Assembly: GCF_964222135.1 (NCBI RefSeq)
Contig: NZ_CAXQBR010000001.1
Coordinates: 35,670-99,669 of the forward strand
DNA length: 64,000 nucleotides
Direction of reading: 5' to 3'
From: Euzebya sp.
GTDB taxonomy: Bacteria; Actinomycetota; Nitriliruptoria; Euzebyales; Euzebyaceae
Positions 42,103-51,327 of the stretch are shown here, piece after piece. The stretch's first letter is position 1. The number at the start of each line of letters is the position of its first letter. Both the position numbers and the translations under genes were made by a program. The notes under the pieces were generated by a model. It saw nothing but the letters and a program-made list of their open reading frames with translations, made no database searches and had not been told where the DNA came from.

Positions 42103-43578
42103 ATGACCTCCGACTCCGCACCCGACCCCTACCCCGACTTCGATCAGATGCCGATCGGCGGCACCTGGACCGACGGCGGCAGCGAGCACTCCGCCGCCGA
42201 CGTGAACCCGTGGGACGGGTCGACCCTCACCGAGATCCGCCTGGCCGACGCCGAGGACGTGGATCGCGCCTACGCCCGTGCACGGGACGTCTCCCGCGAC
42301 TGGGCCGCCACGCCGCCCGCGGTCCGGGCGGGGGTGTTCCGCGAGGCCGCCGCGGTGATGGAGCGGCGCAAGGTCGAGATCACCGGGTGGCTGTCGCGCG
42401 AGTCCGGCGGCACGCTCGCGAAGGCCGAGCTCGAGTGGGGGCTCGTGCGCGCGGTGATGCTCGAGGCGTCCGCGCTGCCCCACCACGTCGAGGGGCGGAT
42501 CATGCCGACGGACATCCCCGGCAAGGAGAGTCGGGTGTACCGCCAGCCCGTCGGGGTCGTGGGCGTCATCAGCCCGTGGAACTTCCCCATGCAGCTGTCG
42601 AACCGCTCGGTCGCACCGGCGCTGGCGGTCGGCAACGCCGTCGTCCTCAAGCCCGCGGGTGACACGCCGGTCACCGGCGGCCTGCTGCTGGCGAGGATCC
42701 TCGAGGAGGCCGGGCTGCCACCTGGGCTGCTCAGCGTCGTCGTCGGGAAGGGCAGCGAGATCGGCGACCCGTTCGTGCAGCACCCGATCCCCCGGGTCAT
42801 CTCGTTCACCGGGTCCACCCCGGTCGGCGAGGGCATCGCATCGAAGGCCGGCATCAAGCGGCTCGCCCTCGAGCTCGGCGGCAACGGCCCGATCGTGGTC
42901 CTCGACGACGCCGACGTGGAGCTGGGGGTCGAGGCGGCGGTCTTCGGCTCGTTCTTCCACCAGGGCCAGATCTGCATGCGGGCCAACCGGCTGGTCGTCG
43001 ACGTCGCGGTCGCCGACGAGTTCACCGACCGCCTCGTCGACCGCGCGAAGGGCCTGGCCGTCGGCGACCCGACCGACCCGGACACCGACATCGGACCGGT
43101 CATCAACCGCTCCCAGCTCGAATCGATCACCGAGCTGGTCGGCCAGGCGGTGGACGGCGGTGCCGAGCAGCTCGTCGGCGGCGATCCGGTCGGACCCAAC
43201 GGGCTCGGCCTGCCGCCGCACGTGCTGGTCGGGCCGAACGACTGCGCGACGGCCGCGAACGAGGTCTTCGGGCCGGTGATCACCATCGTGCGGACCGACG
43301 GGGAGGACGAGGCGCTGGCCGTCGCCAACGACACCGAGTACGGGCTGTCGAGCGCCGTGTTCACGGCCGACGTCGAGCGCGGTGTCCGCTTCGCCCGACG
43401 GGTCGACGCCGGCATGACGCACGTCAACGACGCGCCGGTGAACGACGACCCGAACACCGCCTTCGGTGGGGTCGGGGCGTCCGGGATCGGGCGCTTCGGG
43501 GGCCACTGGTCGATCGAGGAGTTCACCACCGACCACTGGATCACGGTGCAGCACGAGCCCCGCAGCTACCCGATCTAG
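42103..43578 (+). CDS. Aldehyde dehydrogenase family protein
   Basis: This 491-residue NAD(P)-dependent dehydrogenase oxidises an aldehyde to the acid. The active site is complete: SPWNFPM, FTGSTPVGEGI, the general base Glu in LELGGNGPIVVLDDAD, and the nucleophile in GQICMRANR. The closing NDAPVNDDPNTAFGGVGASG resembles benzaldehyde/vanillin dehydrogenases, but no aromatic pathway is next to it, so the substrate stays open. TAGGAC 6 nt before the ATG is a weak -10-like box. Its stop shares CTAG with the stop of the convergent peptidase gene. Confidence 0.92.
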   Translation: MTSDSAPDPYPDFDQMPIGGTWTDGGSEHSAADVNPWDGSTLTEIRLADAEDVDRAYARARDVSRDWAATPPAVRAGVFREAAAVMERRKVEITGWLSRESGGTLAKAELEWGLVRAVMLEASALPHHVEGRIMPTDIPGKESRVYRQPVGVVGVISPWNFPMQLSNRSVAPALAVGNAVVLKPAGDTPVTGGLLLARILEEAGLPPGLLSVVVGKGSEIGDPFVQHPIPRVISFTGSTPVGEGIASKAGIKRLALELGGNGPIVVLDDADVELGVEAAVFGSFFHQGQICMRANRLVVDVAVADEFTDRLVDRAKGLAVGDPTDPDTDIGPVINRSQLESITELVGQAVDGGAEQLVGGDPVGPNGLGLPPHVLVGPNDCATAANEVFGPVITIVRTDGEDEALAVANDTEYGLSSAVFTADVERGVRFARRVDAGMTHVNDAPVNDDPNTAFGGVGASGIGRFGGHWSIEEFTTDHWITVQHEPRSYPI

Positions 43579-45632
43579 GTCAGCAGCTCCGGCGGCTCCC
43601 ACCCCTCCCCCAGCACGTGCCAGGCCGTGAACGCGAGCACGGTCTGGTACCACAGCCGCGCGTGCTGGGGCTTCAGCACCCAGTGGTTCTCGTCGGGGAA
43701 CAGCAGGAAGCGGTGCGGCATGACCCCGTCGGCGCCCTGGTGCCGCTCGGCGAGCTCGGCCCACAGCCGCAGCGCGTCGCCGACGGGGACCCGGTAGTCC
43801 TTGTCGCCGTGGATGACCAGCATCGGCGTGGTGATCGCGTCGACGTGCAGGTGCGGGCTGTTGGCGGCGGCCATCTCCGGCGTGAGCTCGCGACGCCAGT
43901 AGTGGTAGGCATCGGTGGTGGGACCGAACTGGTCGAGGGCCCACAGGCTGGCGTGCGTGACGATCGCGTCGAAGCGGTCGGTGTGGCCCGCGATCCAGTT
44001 GGCCATGTAGCCGCCGAACGACCCGCCCATGCACGCGGTCCGCGAGGCGTCGACGTCGTCCCGCGCCTCCGCCGCGTCGGTCAGGGTCATCAGGTCGGTG
44101 TACGGCGGACCGCCCCACGCCCCCCACCCGCGCTCGACGAAGGCCGGTCCGTACCCCGTCGACAAGGCCGGGTCGGGCAGCAGCACCGCGTAGCCGCGGG
44201 CGACCATCAGCCAGGGGTTCCAGCGCCACGACCACGCGTTCCAGGAGTACAGCGGGCCGCCGTGCACCCACAGGAACAACGGCGCAGGCGTCGTGTCCGC
44301 GTCCGCGGGGAGGGCCAGCCACGCGCGCAGCGGCGTCCCGTCCTCCGCGGTCGCCTCGACCTCGGTCACCGTCCCCGGCACCGGCGGGGGAGGGGTGGGG
44401 CCGCGCAGGGCGGTCGGGTGCTGGTCGGTGCGGTCGGCTGCCAGGCGCACCACGGCGGGGGCGGAGTCGATCGCGCTGCGCACCGCGTAGAGGGCGGTGC
44501 CGTCGGGGCTCGCGCACACATCGGCGTAGGCGGCGTCGTCCGCGGTCAGGCGGGTGGTGGCCCCGGTCGCGACGTCGATGCGGAACACCGGTTCCCGCCC
44601 GCGCTCGTCGGCGGTGACCACCACCGCAGTGCCGTCCGGCGTCCAGGTGGGCGTGGACGGCGGGGCGCCGCCGGGTGACGGCAGGTCGGTGCGCCCGCCG
44701 GTGGCCAGGTCGATGACGACGAGGTGGAACGTCGGCGGCCGCTCCACGGTGGAGAGGGTCTCGACGACCGCGGCGACCCGCCGGCCGTCCGGCGAGACCG
44801 CGGGACCGAAGGCCTCCGCGTCGGGCTCGTCGAAGAGGGGACGGCGATCGCCGGTCGCGACATCGATCACCTGGAGGGTGAGGCGGCGGCCGCCGACGTC
44901 GGGGACCTGCCAGGTCGTGACCACGAGCCGACCGTCGGAGCTGACGTCCAGCTCGGCCTCGTCGAGCCCACGACCCGGTGTCGGGGTCAGGTCGCGGAGG
45001 TCCAGACGGGCGGGGTCGTCGCCCGGCACGGGGTGGGACGGCACCGTGTCGCCGGCGAGGATCCGGCCGGATGCCGGTCCGAGGTCGTGGTCCCAGTACC
45101 GCACCGGGTAGGAGTCGTGCAGCACCGCGTTGACCTTCCGGTCCGCGCGCTCCTTCCTACGGGCCTCGTCGTCGGCGGCGTCACCCGATCCGGGGAGGGT
45201 GGGGGACACGGCGACGACCGTCCCGCCCTCTCTGGCGACCAGGACCGCGTCGAACCCGCCGGGACGCGTGGCGACGATCCGCCCCTCCCCGCCGCCGGCC
45301 GGGAGGAGGTGCAGGGCAGCCGGACGGTCCTCGTCGGCGTCGGTCTCCGCCGGGTCGGGCCGCGCGGACAGGAACAGGAGGTCCCCCTCGGGCGTGAACG
45401 CCGGGGCGGACTCCCCCTTGATCGACGTCGTCAGCCGCCGCGCCGGCCGCTCGCCCGTCGGGTCCAGCTCCCACAGCGCCGTGGTGTAGGCGGTCCGCGC
45501 CGCGTCGAGCTCGGCGACCGTCGTCACGAGCCGGGTGCCGTCGGGTGACAGGACCAGGCCGTCCAGGCGCGGGATGGCGATGAAGTCGTCGAGGTCGGCG
45601 AAGGGGTGCGGCGGAGGGGGCGCGTCGGGCAT
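43575..45632 (-). CDS. S9-family prolyl-oligopeptidase-like peptidase
   Basis: This serine peptidase has 685 residues. A WD40-like beta-propeller (about 15-400; repeated LSPDGTRLV, VSPDGRRVA and WTPDGTAVV blades) is followed by an alpha/beta hydrolase domain with GGSFGGYM (nucleophile Ser about 541), GDKDYRVP (Asp) and DENHWVL (His). The type resembles acylaminoacyl peptidases, which trim short peptides. No signal peptide is seen, so it is likely cytoplasmic. ATG 45632 is chosen; ATG 45641 and GTG 45650 are possible. The C-terminal stop shares four bases with that of the aldehyde dehydrogenase gene. Alanine dehydrogenase lies upstream on the same strand. Confidence 0.9.
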   Translation of the reverse strand: MPDAPPPPHPFADLDDFIAIPRLDGLVLSPDGTRLVTTVAELDAARTAYTTALWELDPTGERPARRLTTSIKGESAPAFTPEGDLLFLSARPDPAETDADEDRPAALHLLPAGGGEGRIVATRPGGFDAVLVAREGGTVVAVSPTLPGSGDAADDEARRKERADRKVNAVLHDSYPVRYWDHDLGPASGRILAGDTVPSHPVPGDDPARLDLRDLTPTPGRGLDEAELDVSSDGRLVVTTWQVPDVGGRRLTLQVIDVATGDRRPLFDEPDAEAFGPAVSPDGRRVAAVVETLSTVERPPTFHLVVIDLATGGRTDLPSPGGAPPSTPTWTPDGTAVVVTADERGREPVFRIDVATGATTRLTADDAAYADVCASPDGTALYAVRSAIDSAPAVVRLAADRTDQHPTALRGPTPPPPVPGTVTEVEATAEDGTPLRAWLALPADADTTPAPLFLWVHGGPLYSWNAWSWRWNPWLMVARGYAVLLPDPALSTGYGPAFVERGWGAWGGPPYTDLMTLTDAAEARDDVDASRTACMGGSFGGYMANWIAGHTDRFDAIVTHASLWALDQFGPTTDAYHYWRRELTPEMAAANSPHLHVDAITTPMLVIHGDKDYRVPVGDALRLWAELAERHQGADGVMPHRFLLFPDENHWVLKPQHARLWYQTVLAFTAWHVLGEGWEPPELLT

Positions 45633-45677
45633 GACCGGCATTCCTACCACCGGGTGCCCGCTCGTGCGGGTGCGGCC

Positions 45678-46799
45678 CTACCGCCGGTGCAGCGCGGTGA
45701 TCGGGTCGACGTAGTCGTAGCCGAGGTCGCGGGCGACGGCCGGCTCGGTGACCATGCCGGCGTGGACGTTCAGGCCGGCGGCGAAGCCTGGGTCCTGGCT
45801 CAGCTCGGCCTTCACGCCGTGGTCGGCCAGGCGCAGGGTGTAGGGGAGCGTGGCGTTGTTGAGGGCCAGGGCCGAGGTCCGGGGCACCGACCCCGGCATG
45901 TTGGCGACGCAGTAGTGCACGATGCCGTCGATCACGTACGTGGGCTCGGCGTGGGTGGTCGGCCGCGAGGTCTCGAAGCAACCGCCCTGGTCGATGGCGA
46001 CGTCGACGAGCACGCTGCCGTCGCGCATCTCGCCCAGCATGTCGGCGGTGACGAGGCGGGGGGCGCGTGCGCCCTTGACCAGCACCGCGCCGATCACGAG
46101 GTCGGCGTCGAGCACCTCCGCGCGCAGCGTGCTGGTGGTGGAGTACAGCGACCGCAGGGCCGCGCCGAACCGTGCCTCCAGGCGGTCGAGGACGGCGAGG
46201 TCGCGATCGAGGACCGTCACGTCCGCGCCGAGGCCGATCGCCATCTCGATCGCGTTGACGCCCACCACGCCGCCGCCGATGACGACGACCTTGGCCGGCG
46301 CCACGCCCGGCACGCCCCCGAGGAGCACGCCGGCGCCGCCCTGGGCGATCTCGAGCGCGTGGGCGCCGGCCTGGACGCTCAGGCGCCCCGCGACCTGGGA
46401 CATCGGCGCCAGCAGCGGCAGGCTGCCGTCGGGTCCGGCGATCGTCTCGTACGCGATGCAGGTCGCGCCGCTCTCGACCAGGTCGCGGGCCTGGTCGGGG
46501 TCCGGGGCCAGGTGGAGGTAGGTGAAGAGGACCTGGCCCTCCCGCAGCAGCGCCCGCTCGCCCGCCTGCGGCTCCTTGACCTTCACGACCATGTCGGCGC
46601 CGGCGAAGACCGCCTCCGCGTCGTCGACCAACGTCCCGCCCGCGGCCTCGTAGTCCTCGGCGGTGGCCCCGATCCCGTCGCCGCAGCCGCGCTCGACGAG
46701 GACCTCGTGCCCGTGGCCCACCAGCTCCTGGACGCTCGCCGGGGTCAGGCCGACCCGTCGCTCGCCGCTCTTGATCTCCGTGGGGACGCCGACGCGCAT
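45678..46799 (-). CDS. ald: Alanine dehydrogenase
   Basis: This NAD enzyme interconverts alanine with pyruvate and ammonia. It has 373 residues, the standard length, and the family openings [20 protein letters not shown] and MVVKVKEPQ. The nucleotide-binding [13 protein letters not shown] follows near residue 175, and the signature [13 protein letters not shown] near 270. GGAGAG lies 5 nt ahead of the ATG. It precedes the S9 peptidase gene by 45 bp in the same direction, so peptide breakdown and alanine deamination may be co-expressed. Confidence 0.97.
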   Translation of the reverse strand: MRVGVPTEIKSGERRVGLTPASVQELVGHGHEVLVERGCGDGIGATAEDYEAAGGTLVDDAEAVFAGADMVVKVKEPQAGERALLREGQVLFTYLHLAPDPDQARDLVESGATCIAYETIAGPDGSLPLLAPMSQVAGRLSVQAGAHALEIAQGGAGVLLGGVPGVAPAKVVVIGGGVVGVNAIEMAIGLGADVTVLDRDLAVLDRLEARFGAALRSLYSTTSTLRAEVLDADLVIGAVLVKGARAPRLVTADMLGEMRDGSVLVDVAIDQGGCFETSRPTTHAEPTYVIDGIVHYCVANMPGSVPRTSALALNNATLPYTLRLADHGVKAELSQDPGFAAGLNVHAGMVTEPAVARDLGYDYVDPITALHRR

Positions 46800-46899
46800 G
46801 TGCTCTCCAGTCCGGGGTGCCGGTGCTCACCGTAGGCGATCGGCCGCCTGCACATGGCCGCACAGGTGCGGTTCGACCGCGGTGCCCGTCCGACCCCGG

Positions 46900-46905
46900 C
46901 AGACT
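46900..46905 (+). promoter_or_regulatory. Possible leaderless -10 box CAGACT
   Basis: CAGACT ends 7 nt before the GTG at 46913, with the same hexamer and gap as ahead of the DUF501 gene. Confidence 0.35.
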
Positions 46906-46912
46906 GGTGCTC

Positions 46913-47908
46913 GTGTCGCTGCTCAGCCGCTCCGCGGCCCGCCTCCCGCGGGTGCCGCTGCCGGGCCTGACCTGGGCGGTGCGGGCGTGGCTGCGCCGCA
47001 GCTTCGGGGAGCCCCCGCTCGACCAGGACGCGCCGGCCGGCGACGTCGGCCTGTTCGGGCCGGGCAGCGCGTCATGGCAGGTGTTCGGCGATGCGGCGTC
47101 GATCGTCGGCGGCGTCCGGTCCCTGCTGGTGCAGCTGACCCACCCCCTCGCCATGGCCGGCGTCGCCCAGCACTCCCGCTACCTCGACGACCCCCTCGGC
47201 CGCCTGCAGTCGACGTCGGACTACTTCGCGCTGATCACCTTCGGCTCGACGGCCGAGGCGATCGGCGTGACCCGCCGGGTGCGGGCCATGCACCGGAGGG
47301 TCGTCGGTCACGCGCCGGACGGTCGGCGCTACGACGCGGGGTCGCCCGAGCTGATCACCTGGGTGTCGACCACCGCCACCGCGAGCTTCCTCCGCAGCGA
47401 CCGGGCGTTCGCCACGCAGCCCCTCGACCAGGACGGCCGCGACGCCTTCGTCGCCGAGCAGGCCCGCGCCGCCGCGCTGCTCGACCCGCGGGTCGACCTG
47501 GCCGCACTCGAGGCGCGACCGGACCCGGGCGCGGCCCTCCGCCGCGATGCCGTGGACCTGCCCTTGATCGACGAGGGGTGGCTGCCCACGTCCGAGGCCG
47601 GGCTCCTCGAGCGGCTGGACGCCTTCCGCCCGCAGCTCGCGGTTGGGGATCAGGGGCGCACGTGCCTGCGGTTCCTGCTGTGGCCGCCGGTGGACCCGGT
47701 CCTCCGCCTCGGCTACCTGCCCACCCTGGCCGGTGCGGTCGGCAGCCTCGACCCCCACACCCGTCGGCTCCTGGGCCTGCCCGTCGGCGACCCCGTCGCG
47801 GCCGGGCTGCGGTTGCACGCGGAGGTCCTGCTGATCGCCCTGCGCACCGCGCTCGCCCGCTCCTCCCCGAGCGCCGAGCGGGCCGTCGAGCGGAGCCGCG
47901 CCGCCTGA
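46913..47908 (+). CDS. DUF2236 / MpaB-type oxygenase family protein
   Basis: This 331-residue, mostly helical protein belongs to DUF2236, the family that includes MpaB and rubber oxygenase Lcp-like heme proteins. Family segments are GDAASIVGGVRSLLVQLTHP, AMAGVAQHSRYLDDPLGRL and YDAGSPELITWVSTTAT. Conserved His residues here are candidate heme ligands. The reaction is unknown. GTG 46913 is chosen on family length and its CAGACT box; GTG 46907 is an alternative. It is divergent from alanine dehydrogenase and followed by the flavin monooxygenase gene, separated by a perfect palindrome. Confidence 0.82.
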   Translation: MSLLSRSAARLPRVPLPGLTWAVRAWLRRSFGEPPLDQDAPAGDVGLFGPGSASWQVFGDAASIVGGVRSLLVQLTHPLAMAGVAQHSRYLDDPLGRLQSTSDYFALITFGSTAEAIGVTRRVRAMHRRVVGHAPDGRRYDAGSPELITWVSTTATASFLRSDRAFATQPLDQDGRDAFVAEQARAAALLDPRVDLAALEARPDPGAALRRDAVDLPLIDEGWLPTSEAGLLERLDAFRPQLAVGDQGRTCLRFLLWPPVDPVLRLGYLPTLAGAVGSLDPHTRRLLGLPVGDPVAAGLRLHAEVLLIALRTALARSSPSAERAVERSRAA

Positions 47909-47937
47909 GCCTTGCGGCCACCGCCGGCCGCGCGCGA

Positions 47938-47956
47938 GACTTAACCGCGTTAAGTC
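47938..47956 (+). promoter_or_regulatory. Perfect 19-bp palindromic operator upstream of the monooxygenase
   Basis: GACTTAACCGCGTTAAGTC has two perfect 8-bp arms around CGC. It is AT-rich against a GC-rich background and lies 29 bp before the monooxygenase ATG. Size and symmetry suit a TetR-type repressor dimer, but no regulator gene is adjacent. Confidence 0.65.
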
Positions 47957-47985
47957 ACGTCGCGACCCAGGAGCCGACCGCCCGC

Positions 47986-49359
47986 ATGCGCCCTCCCGAC
48001 CCCCTGCCCCGCACCTGCATCATCGGCGCGGGCTCCTCCGGGATCGCCGCCGCCAAGGCCCTGTCCGACGCCGGCGTGCCCTACGACCACTTCGAGGCAT
48101 CGGACCGGGTCGGGGGGAACTGGGCGTTCGAGAACCCCAACGGCATGTCGAGTGCCTACGACACCCTCCACATCAACACCTCGCGGGAGCGGATGGCCTT
48201 CGCCGACTTCCCGATGCCGCGGTCGTTCCCGACGTTCCCCCACCACAGCCACGTCGCCCGGTACTTCGAGGACTACGTCGACCACTTCGGCCTGCGGGAC
48301 CGGATCACGTTCGAGACGACCGTCGAGCGGTGCGAGCGCACCTCCGACGGGTTGTGGGACGTGACCCTCCACACCGGGGAGACCCGCCGTTACGACGCGC
48401 TGCTGGTCGCCAACGGCCACCACTGGGACCCGCGGTGGCCCGAGCCCGAGCCCCCGGGGACCTTCGACGGCGAGCGCATCCACGCCCACGACTACGTCCG
48501 CGCCGAGCAGGTCAAGGACCGGCGCGTGGTCGTCGTCGGCATGGGGAACTCCGCGATGGACATCGCGACCGTCGCCTCCTACGTCGGCCGCTCCTCCACC
48601 GTGGCCGCCCGCACCCCCGCCCACGTGGTGCCGAAGTGGTGGTTCGGCCGTCCCCTCGACCAGTGGGCGACCCTGCCGGTGATGCACGTGCTGCCGTGGC
48701 AGGTCGCCCAAGCGGGCATGGCCGCGCTGATCCGCCTGGCGCGGGGACCGCTGTCCCGCTACGGCCTTCCCCAGCCCGATCACGGCCTGCTGCAGTCCCA
48801 CCCGACGATCAGCTCGGACTTCCTGGTCCGCGCCGGCCACGGGGCGATCGACCTGCGCCCGGACGTCGCCCGGTTCGACGGCGACCGGGTGGTCTTCGCC
48901 GACGGGACCTCGGTCGAGGCCGACCTGGTGATCTACGCGACCGGCTACGACATCACGTTCCCGTTCTTCGACACCGATCTGATCAGCGCACCGGACAACC
49001 AGATCGACCTCTACCGCAACGTCGTGCACCCCGAGATGCCGAACACCGCGTTCATCGGCCTGGCCCAGCCCCTCGGCGCGATCATGCCGATCGCCGAACG
49101 GCAGTCGAAGTGGATCGCCGCGGTCCTGACCGGCCGGGCGCACCTGCCCGACCGCGACGCCATGCTGGCCCAGACCACGGCGAACCGCGAGGCGATGGCC
49201 CGCCGCTACCGCCGTGCGGCCCGTCACACCATCCAGGTCGATTTCGACGACTACATGTTCGACCTGCGCCTCGAGATGTGGCGCGGCCGGCGTCGCGCCA
49301 AGCGGGCCGGGCACACCCTGCAGATCCCGGCGCGGGCGACCGTGCAGGTGGAGGCCTGA
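47986..49359 (+). CDS. Flavin-containing monooxygenase
   Basis: This 457-residue FAD/NADPH enzyme has the N-terminal FAD-binding GAGSSG (residues 12-17), the second nucleotide fold GMGNSAMD (about 184), the FMO-type FxxHxxxY/F stretch FPHHSHVARYF, and the terminal ATGYDITFPFF motif. It may oxygenate soft nucleophiles (N or S) or ketones (Baeyer-Villiger type). The perfect palindrome just upstream suggests a repressible, substrate-induced gene. The nearest ribosome-binding site is CAGGAG, 12 nt from the ATG, longer than usual. The NUDIX gene follows after 5 bp. Confidence 0.9.
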   Translation: MRPPDPLPRTCIIGAGSSGIAAAKALSDAGVPYDHFEASDRVGGNWAFENPNGMSSAYDTLHINTSRERMAFADFPMPRSFPTFPHHSHVARYFEDYVDHFGLRDRITFETTVERCERTSDGLWDVTLHTGETRRYDALLVANGHHWDPRWPEPEPPGTFDGERIHAHDYVRAEQVKDRRVVVVGMGNSAMDIATVASYVGRSSTVAARTPAHVVPKWWFGRPLDQWATLPVMHVLPWQVAQAGMAALIRLARGPLSRYGLPQPDHGLLQSHPTISSDFLVRAGHGAIDLRPDVARFDGDRVVFADGTSVEADLVIYATGYDITFPFFDTDLISAPDNQIDLYRNVVHPEMPNTAFIGLAQPLGAIMPIAERQSKWIAAVLTGRAHLPDRDAMLAQTTANREAMARRYRRAARHTIQVDFDDYMFDLRLEMWRGRRRAKRAGHTLQIPARATVQVEA

Positions 49360-49364
49360 GGGCC

Positions 49365-49925
49365 GTGCCCCTCGACGAGAGCCCCTGGACGTTCGACTCC
49401 GTCCGGGAGGTGTACGCCAACCCGTGGATCGCGGTGACCGAGCGCGTGGGGACCCGACCGGACGGCGCGCCCGCCCGGTACGGGATCGTCCACGCGAAGG
49501 TCGCCGTCGGCGTCGTCCCGCTCACCGAGGACGGCCGCGTCGTGCTGGTCGGGCAGTGGCGCGTCCCCCTCGACCGCTGGTCCTGGGAGATCCCCGAGGG
49601 AGGGGTGGACGACGACGAGGACCCGGACGGGGCGATCGCCCGGGAGCTGCGGGAGGAGGCGGGGTACGTGGCCGCCCGCTGGGAGCGCCTCGGCGGACCG
49701 GTCCACCTCTCGAACTCCCACTCCGACGAGACCGCGCTGCTCTACCTCGCGACGGACCTCACGCACGTCGGCGCGGCACCGGACGGCGACGAGGTCCTGG
49801 AGGTGATCACGCCGACGGTCGACGAGGCGATCGGAATGGTCGACCGGGGGGAGATCACCGACGCCATGTCGGTCATCGCGCTGCTGCGGTTCGCGCGCCT
49901 CGGTGGTGGGCCGACACCCGGCTAG
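49365..49925 (+). CDS. ADP-ribose pyrophosphatase-type NUDIX hydrolase
   Basis: This 186-residue hydrolase begins at the GTG at 49365. The NUDIX box is complete (PEGGVDDDE..RELREEAGY), and the preceding VVPLTEDGRVVLVGQWRVPL with SWEIPEGG is typical of ADP-ribose pyrophosphatases, which clear ADP-ribose to AMP and ribose phosphate. A Pro at the usual place after the box (GGPVHLSNSHSDE) also fits. It probably shares the transcript of the monooxygenase. The link may be NAD turnover, which is inference. Confidence 0.88.
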   Translation: MPLDESPWTFDSVREVYANPWIAVTERVGTRPDGAPARYGIVHAKVAVGVVPLTEDGRVVLVGQWRVPLDRWSWEIPEGGVDDDEDPDGAIARELREEAGYVAARWERLGGPVHLSNSHSDETALLYLATDLTHVGAAPDGDEVLEVITPTVDEAIGMVDRGEITDAMSVIALLRFARLGGGPTPG

Positions 49926-49933
49926 CACCTGAG

Positions 49934-49961
49934 TTGCGTCCTGGGAATGGGCCGTTAGGGT
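49934..49961 (+). promoter_or_regulatory. Putative promoter of the proVWX operon
   Basis: TTGCGT (49934-49939) and TAGGGT (49956-49961) are 16 bp apart. The start would lie near 49968, leaving a leader of about 160 nt. The second osmoprotectant operon uses the same TAGGGT hexamer. Confidence 0.5.
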
Positions 49962-49972
49962 AGGTCGGAGCT

Positions 49973-50099
49973 GTCCACGTGAGTGTGCGGGTCCGCCGGG
50001 CGGACCTGCGTGCCGTGGACGGCTGGTCACCAAGGTCGAGCGGGCCAGATGCCGGTGACCACCTGACCCCCCGTGTGCCGCACCTCCTCCGTGCAGGTC
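49973..50099 (+). promoter_or_regulatory. Structured 5' leader of the proVWX operon, candidate cis-regulatory RNA
   Basis: Nested complementary pairs are GTCCACG (49973-49979) with CGTGGAC (50014-50020), an inner stem 49986-49995 with 50001-50010, and GGTCACC (50025-50031) with GGTGACC (50054-50060). GACCTGC (50003-50009), part of the inner stem, can instead pair with GCAGGTC (50093-50099). Competing pairings just before the GGAGGA of the first gene suggest a switch. No known riboswitch consensus is recognised. Confidence 0.45.
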
Positions 50100-50127
50100 G
50101 GTGTCCGCACGTCCGTCCGGAGGAACG

Positions 50128-51327
50128 ATGACCACGCACATCCGTGTCGATGGGCTGTACAAGGTGTTCGGCGCCAGACCCCGTCGCGCACTCGAGCTGG
50201 CGCGCGAGGGTCGCGACCGCGCGCAGCTGCAGGACGAGACCGGCCACGTCCTCGCCGTCGACGACGTCAGCTTCGAGGTCCAGCGGGGCGAGCTCTTCGT
50301 CGTCATGGGCCTCTCGGGATCCGGCAAGTCCACCGTGGTCCGCATGCTCAACCGCCTGATCGAGCCCACCGCCGGGACGGTCGAGATCGACGGCCAAGAC
50401 GTCAACCAGCTCGACGCAGCCGGACTGCGACGGTTGCGGCAGGAGAAGATCTCGATGGTCTTCCAGCACTTCGCGCTGTTCCCGCACCGGACGGTGGGCG
50501 AGAACGCAGCCTACGGGTTGAAGGTGCAGGGCGTCGGCGAGACCGAGCGCCGCGAGCGGGCGGAGCGGGCCCTCGAGACGGTCGGGCTCAGCGGGTGGGC
50601 CGACCACTACCCCCACGAGCTGTCCGGCGGGATGCAGCAGCGGGTGGGCCTCGCGAGGGGACTCGCCACCGAAGCCGACATCCTGCTGATGGACGAGCCG
50701 TTCAGCGCCCTCGACCCGCTGATCCGCCGTGACATGCAGGACCTGCTCGCACAGCTGCAGGCCGAGCTCGAGCGGACGATCGTCTTCATCACCCACGACC
50801 TGAACGAGGCCATGCGGCTGGGTGACCGCATCTGCGTGCTGAAGGACGGCCGCGTGGTCCAGATCGGCACCGGGCCCGAGATCATCGGCGAGCCGGCCAA
50901 CGACTACGTCGCGGACTTCGTCGCCGACGTCGACCGCTCCCGCGTCCTGACCGCGGATCTGGCGATGCGGGCCCCGCGCCGGACCTTCGCCCCCACCGAC
51001 CACCCGCGCACGGTGCTCGAGTGGCTGGACGAGCAGGAGTTCAACGGCGCCTACGTGCTCGACGAGGACGCCTGCATCATCGGCGTCGCGCGGGACGACC
51101 GACTCGCCAAGGGCATCCGCGATGGCGCAGAGGACATCAGGGACCTCCTGACCCAGGACTACGCCCGCTCGATGCCCGACACGCTCCTGAGCGACCTGGC
51201 GACCCTCGCCGCGCAGCACACCGTGCCGATCGCGGTCACCGACGACGAGGGCCACCTGGTCGGCGTCGTGCCCCGCGCCCGACTGCTCGCCACGCTCTCC
51301 GGAGAGGAGACCCCCGCCCATGCCTGA
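50128..51327 (+). CDS. Glycine betaine/proline ABC importer, ATPase with CBS domains (ProV/OpuAA-like)
   Basis: This 399-residue ATPase powers osmoprotectant import. Motifs are Walker A GLSGSGKST (about 61), signature LSGGMQQRVGLAR (about 167), Walker B ILLMDEPFSALDP and the H-loop THD. The N-terminal insert LELAREGRDRAQLQDETG before the first beta strand is typical of ProV/OpuAA. The C-terminal part (about 285-395) holds CBS domains, which sense ionic strength or c-di-AMP in relatives. GGAGGA at 50119-50124 serves the ATG. The permease start lies inside its last codons (8-bp overlap). Confidence 0.95.
   Translation: MTTHIRVDGLYKVFGARPRRALELAREGRDRAQLQDETGHVLAVDDVSFEVQRGELFVVMGLSGSGKSTVVRMLNRLIEPTAGTVEIDGQDVNQLDAAGLRRLRQEKISMVFQHFALFPHRTVGENAAYGLKVQGVGETERRERAERALETVGLSGWADHYPHELSGGMQQRVGLARGLATEADILLMDEPFSALDPLIRRDMQDLLAQLQAELERTIVFITHDLNEAMRLGDRICVLKDGRVVQIGTGPEIIGEPANDYVADFVADVDRSRVLTADLAMRAPRRTFAPTDHPRTVLEWLDEQEFNGAYVLDEDACIIGVARDDRLAKGIRDGAEDIRDLLTQDYARSMPDTLLSDLATLAAQHTVPIAVTDDEGHLVGVVPRARLLATLSGEETPAHA

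Noticed and set aside
49973..50099. Known riboswitch (c-di-AMP ydaO type, glycine, SAM, cobalamin or guanidine)
   Set aside because: None of the conserved core sequences of these classes could be found; only generic complementary stems are visible.
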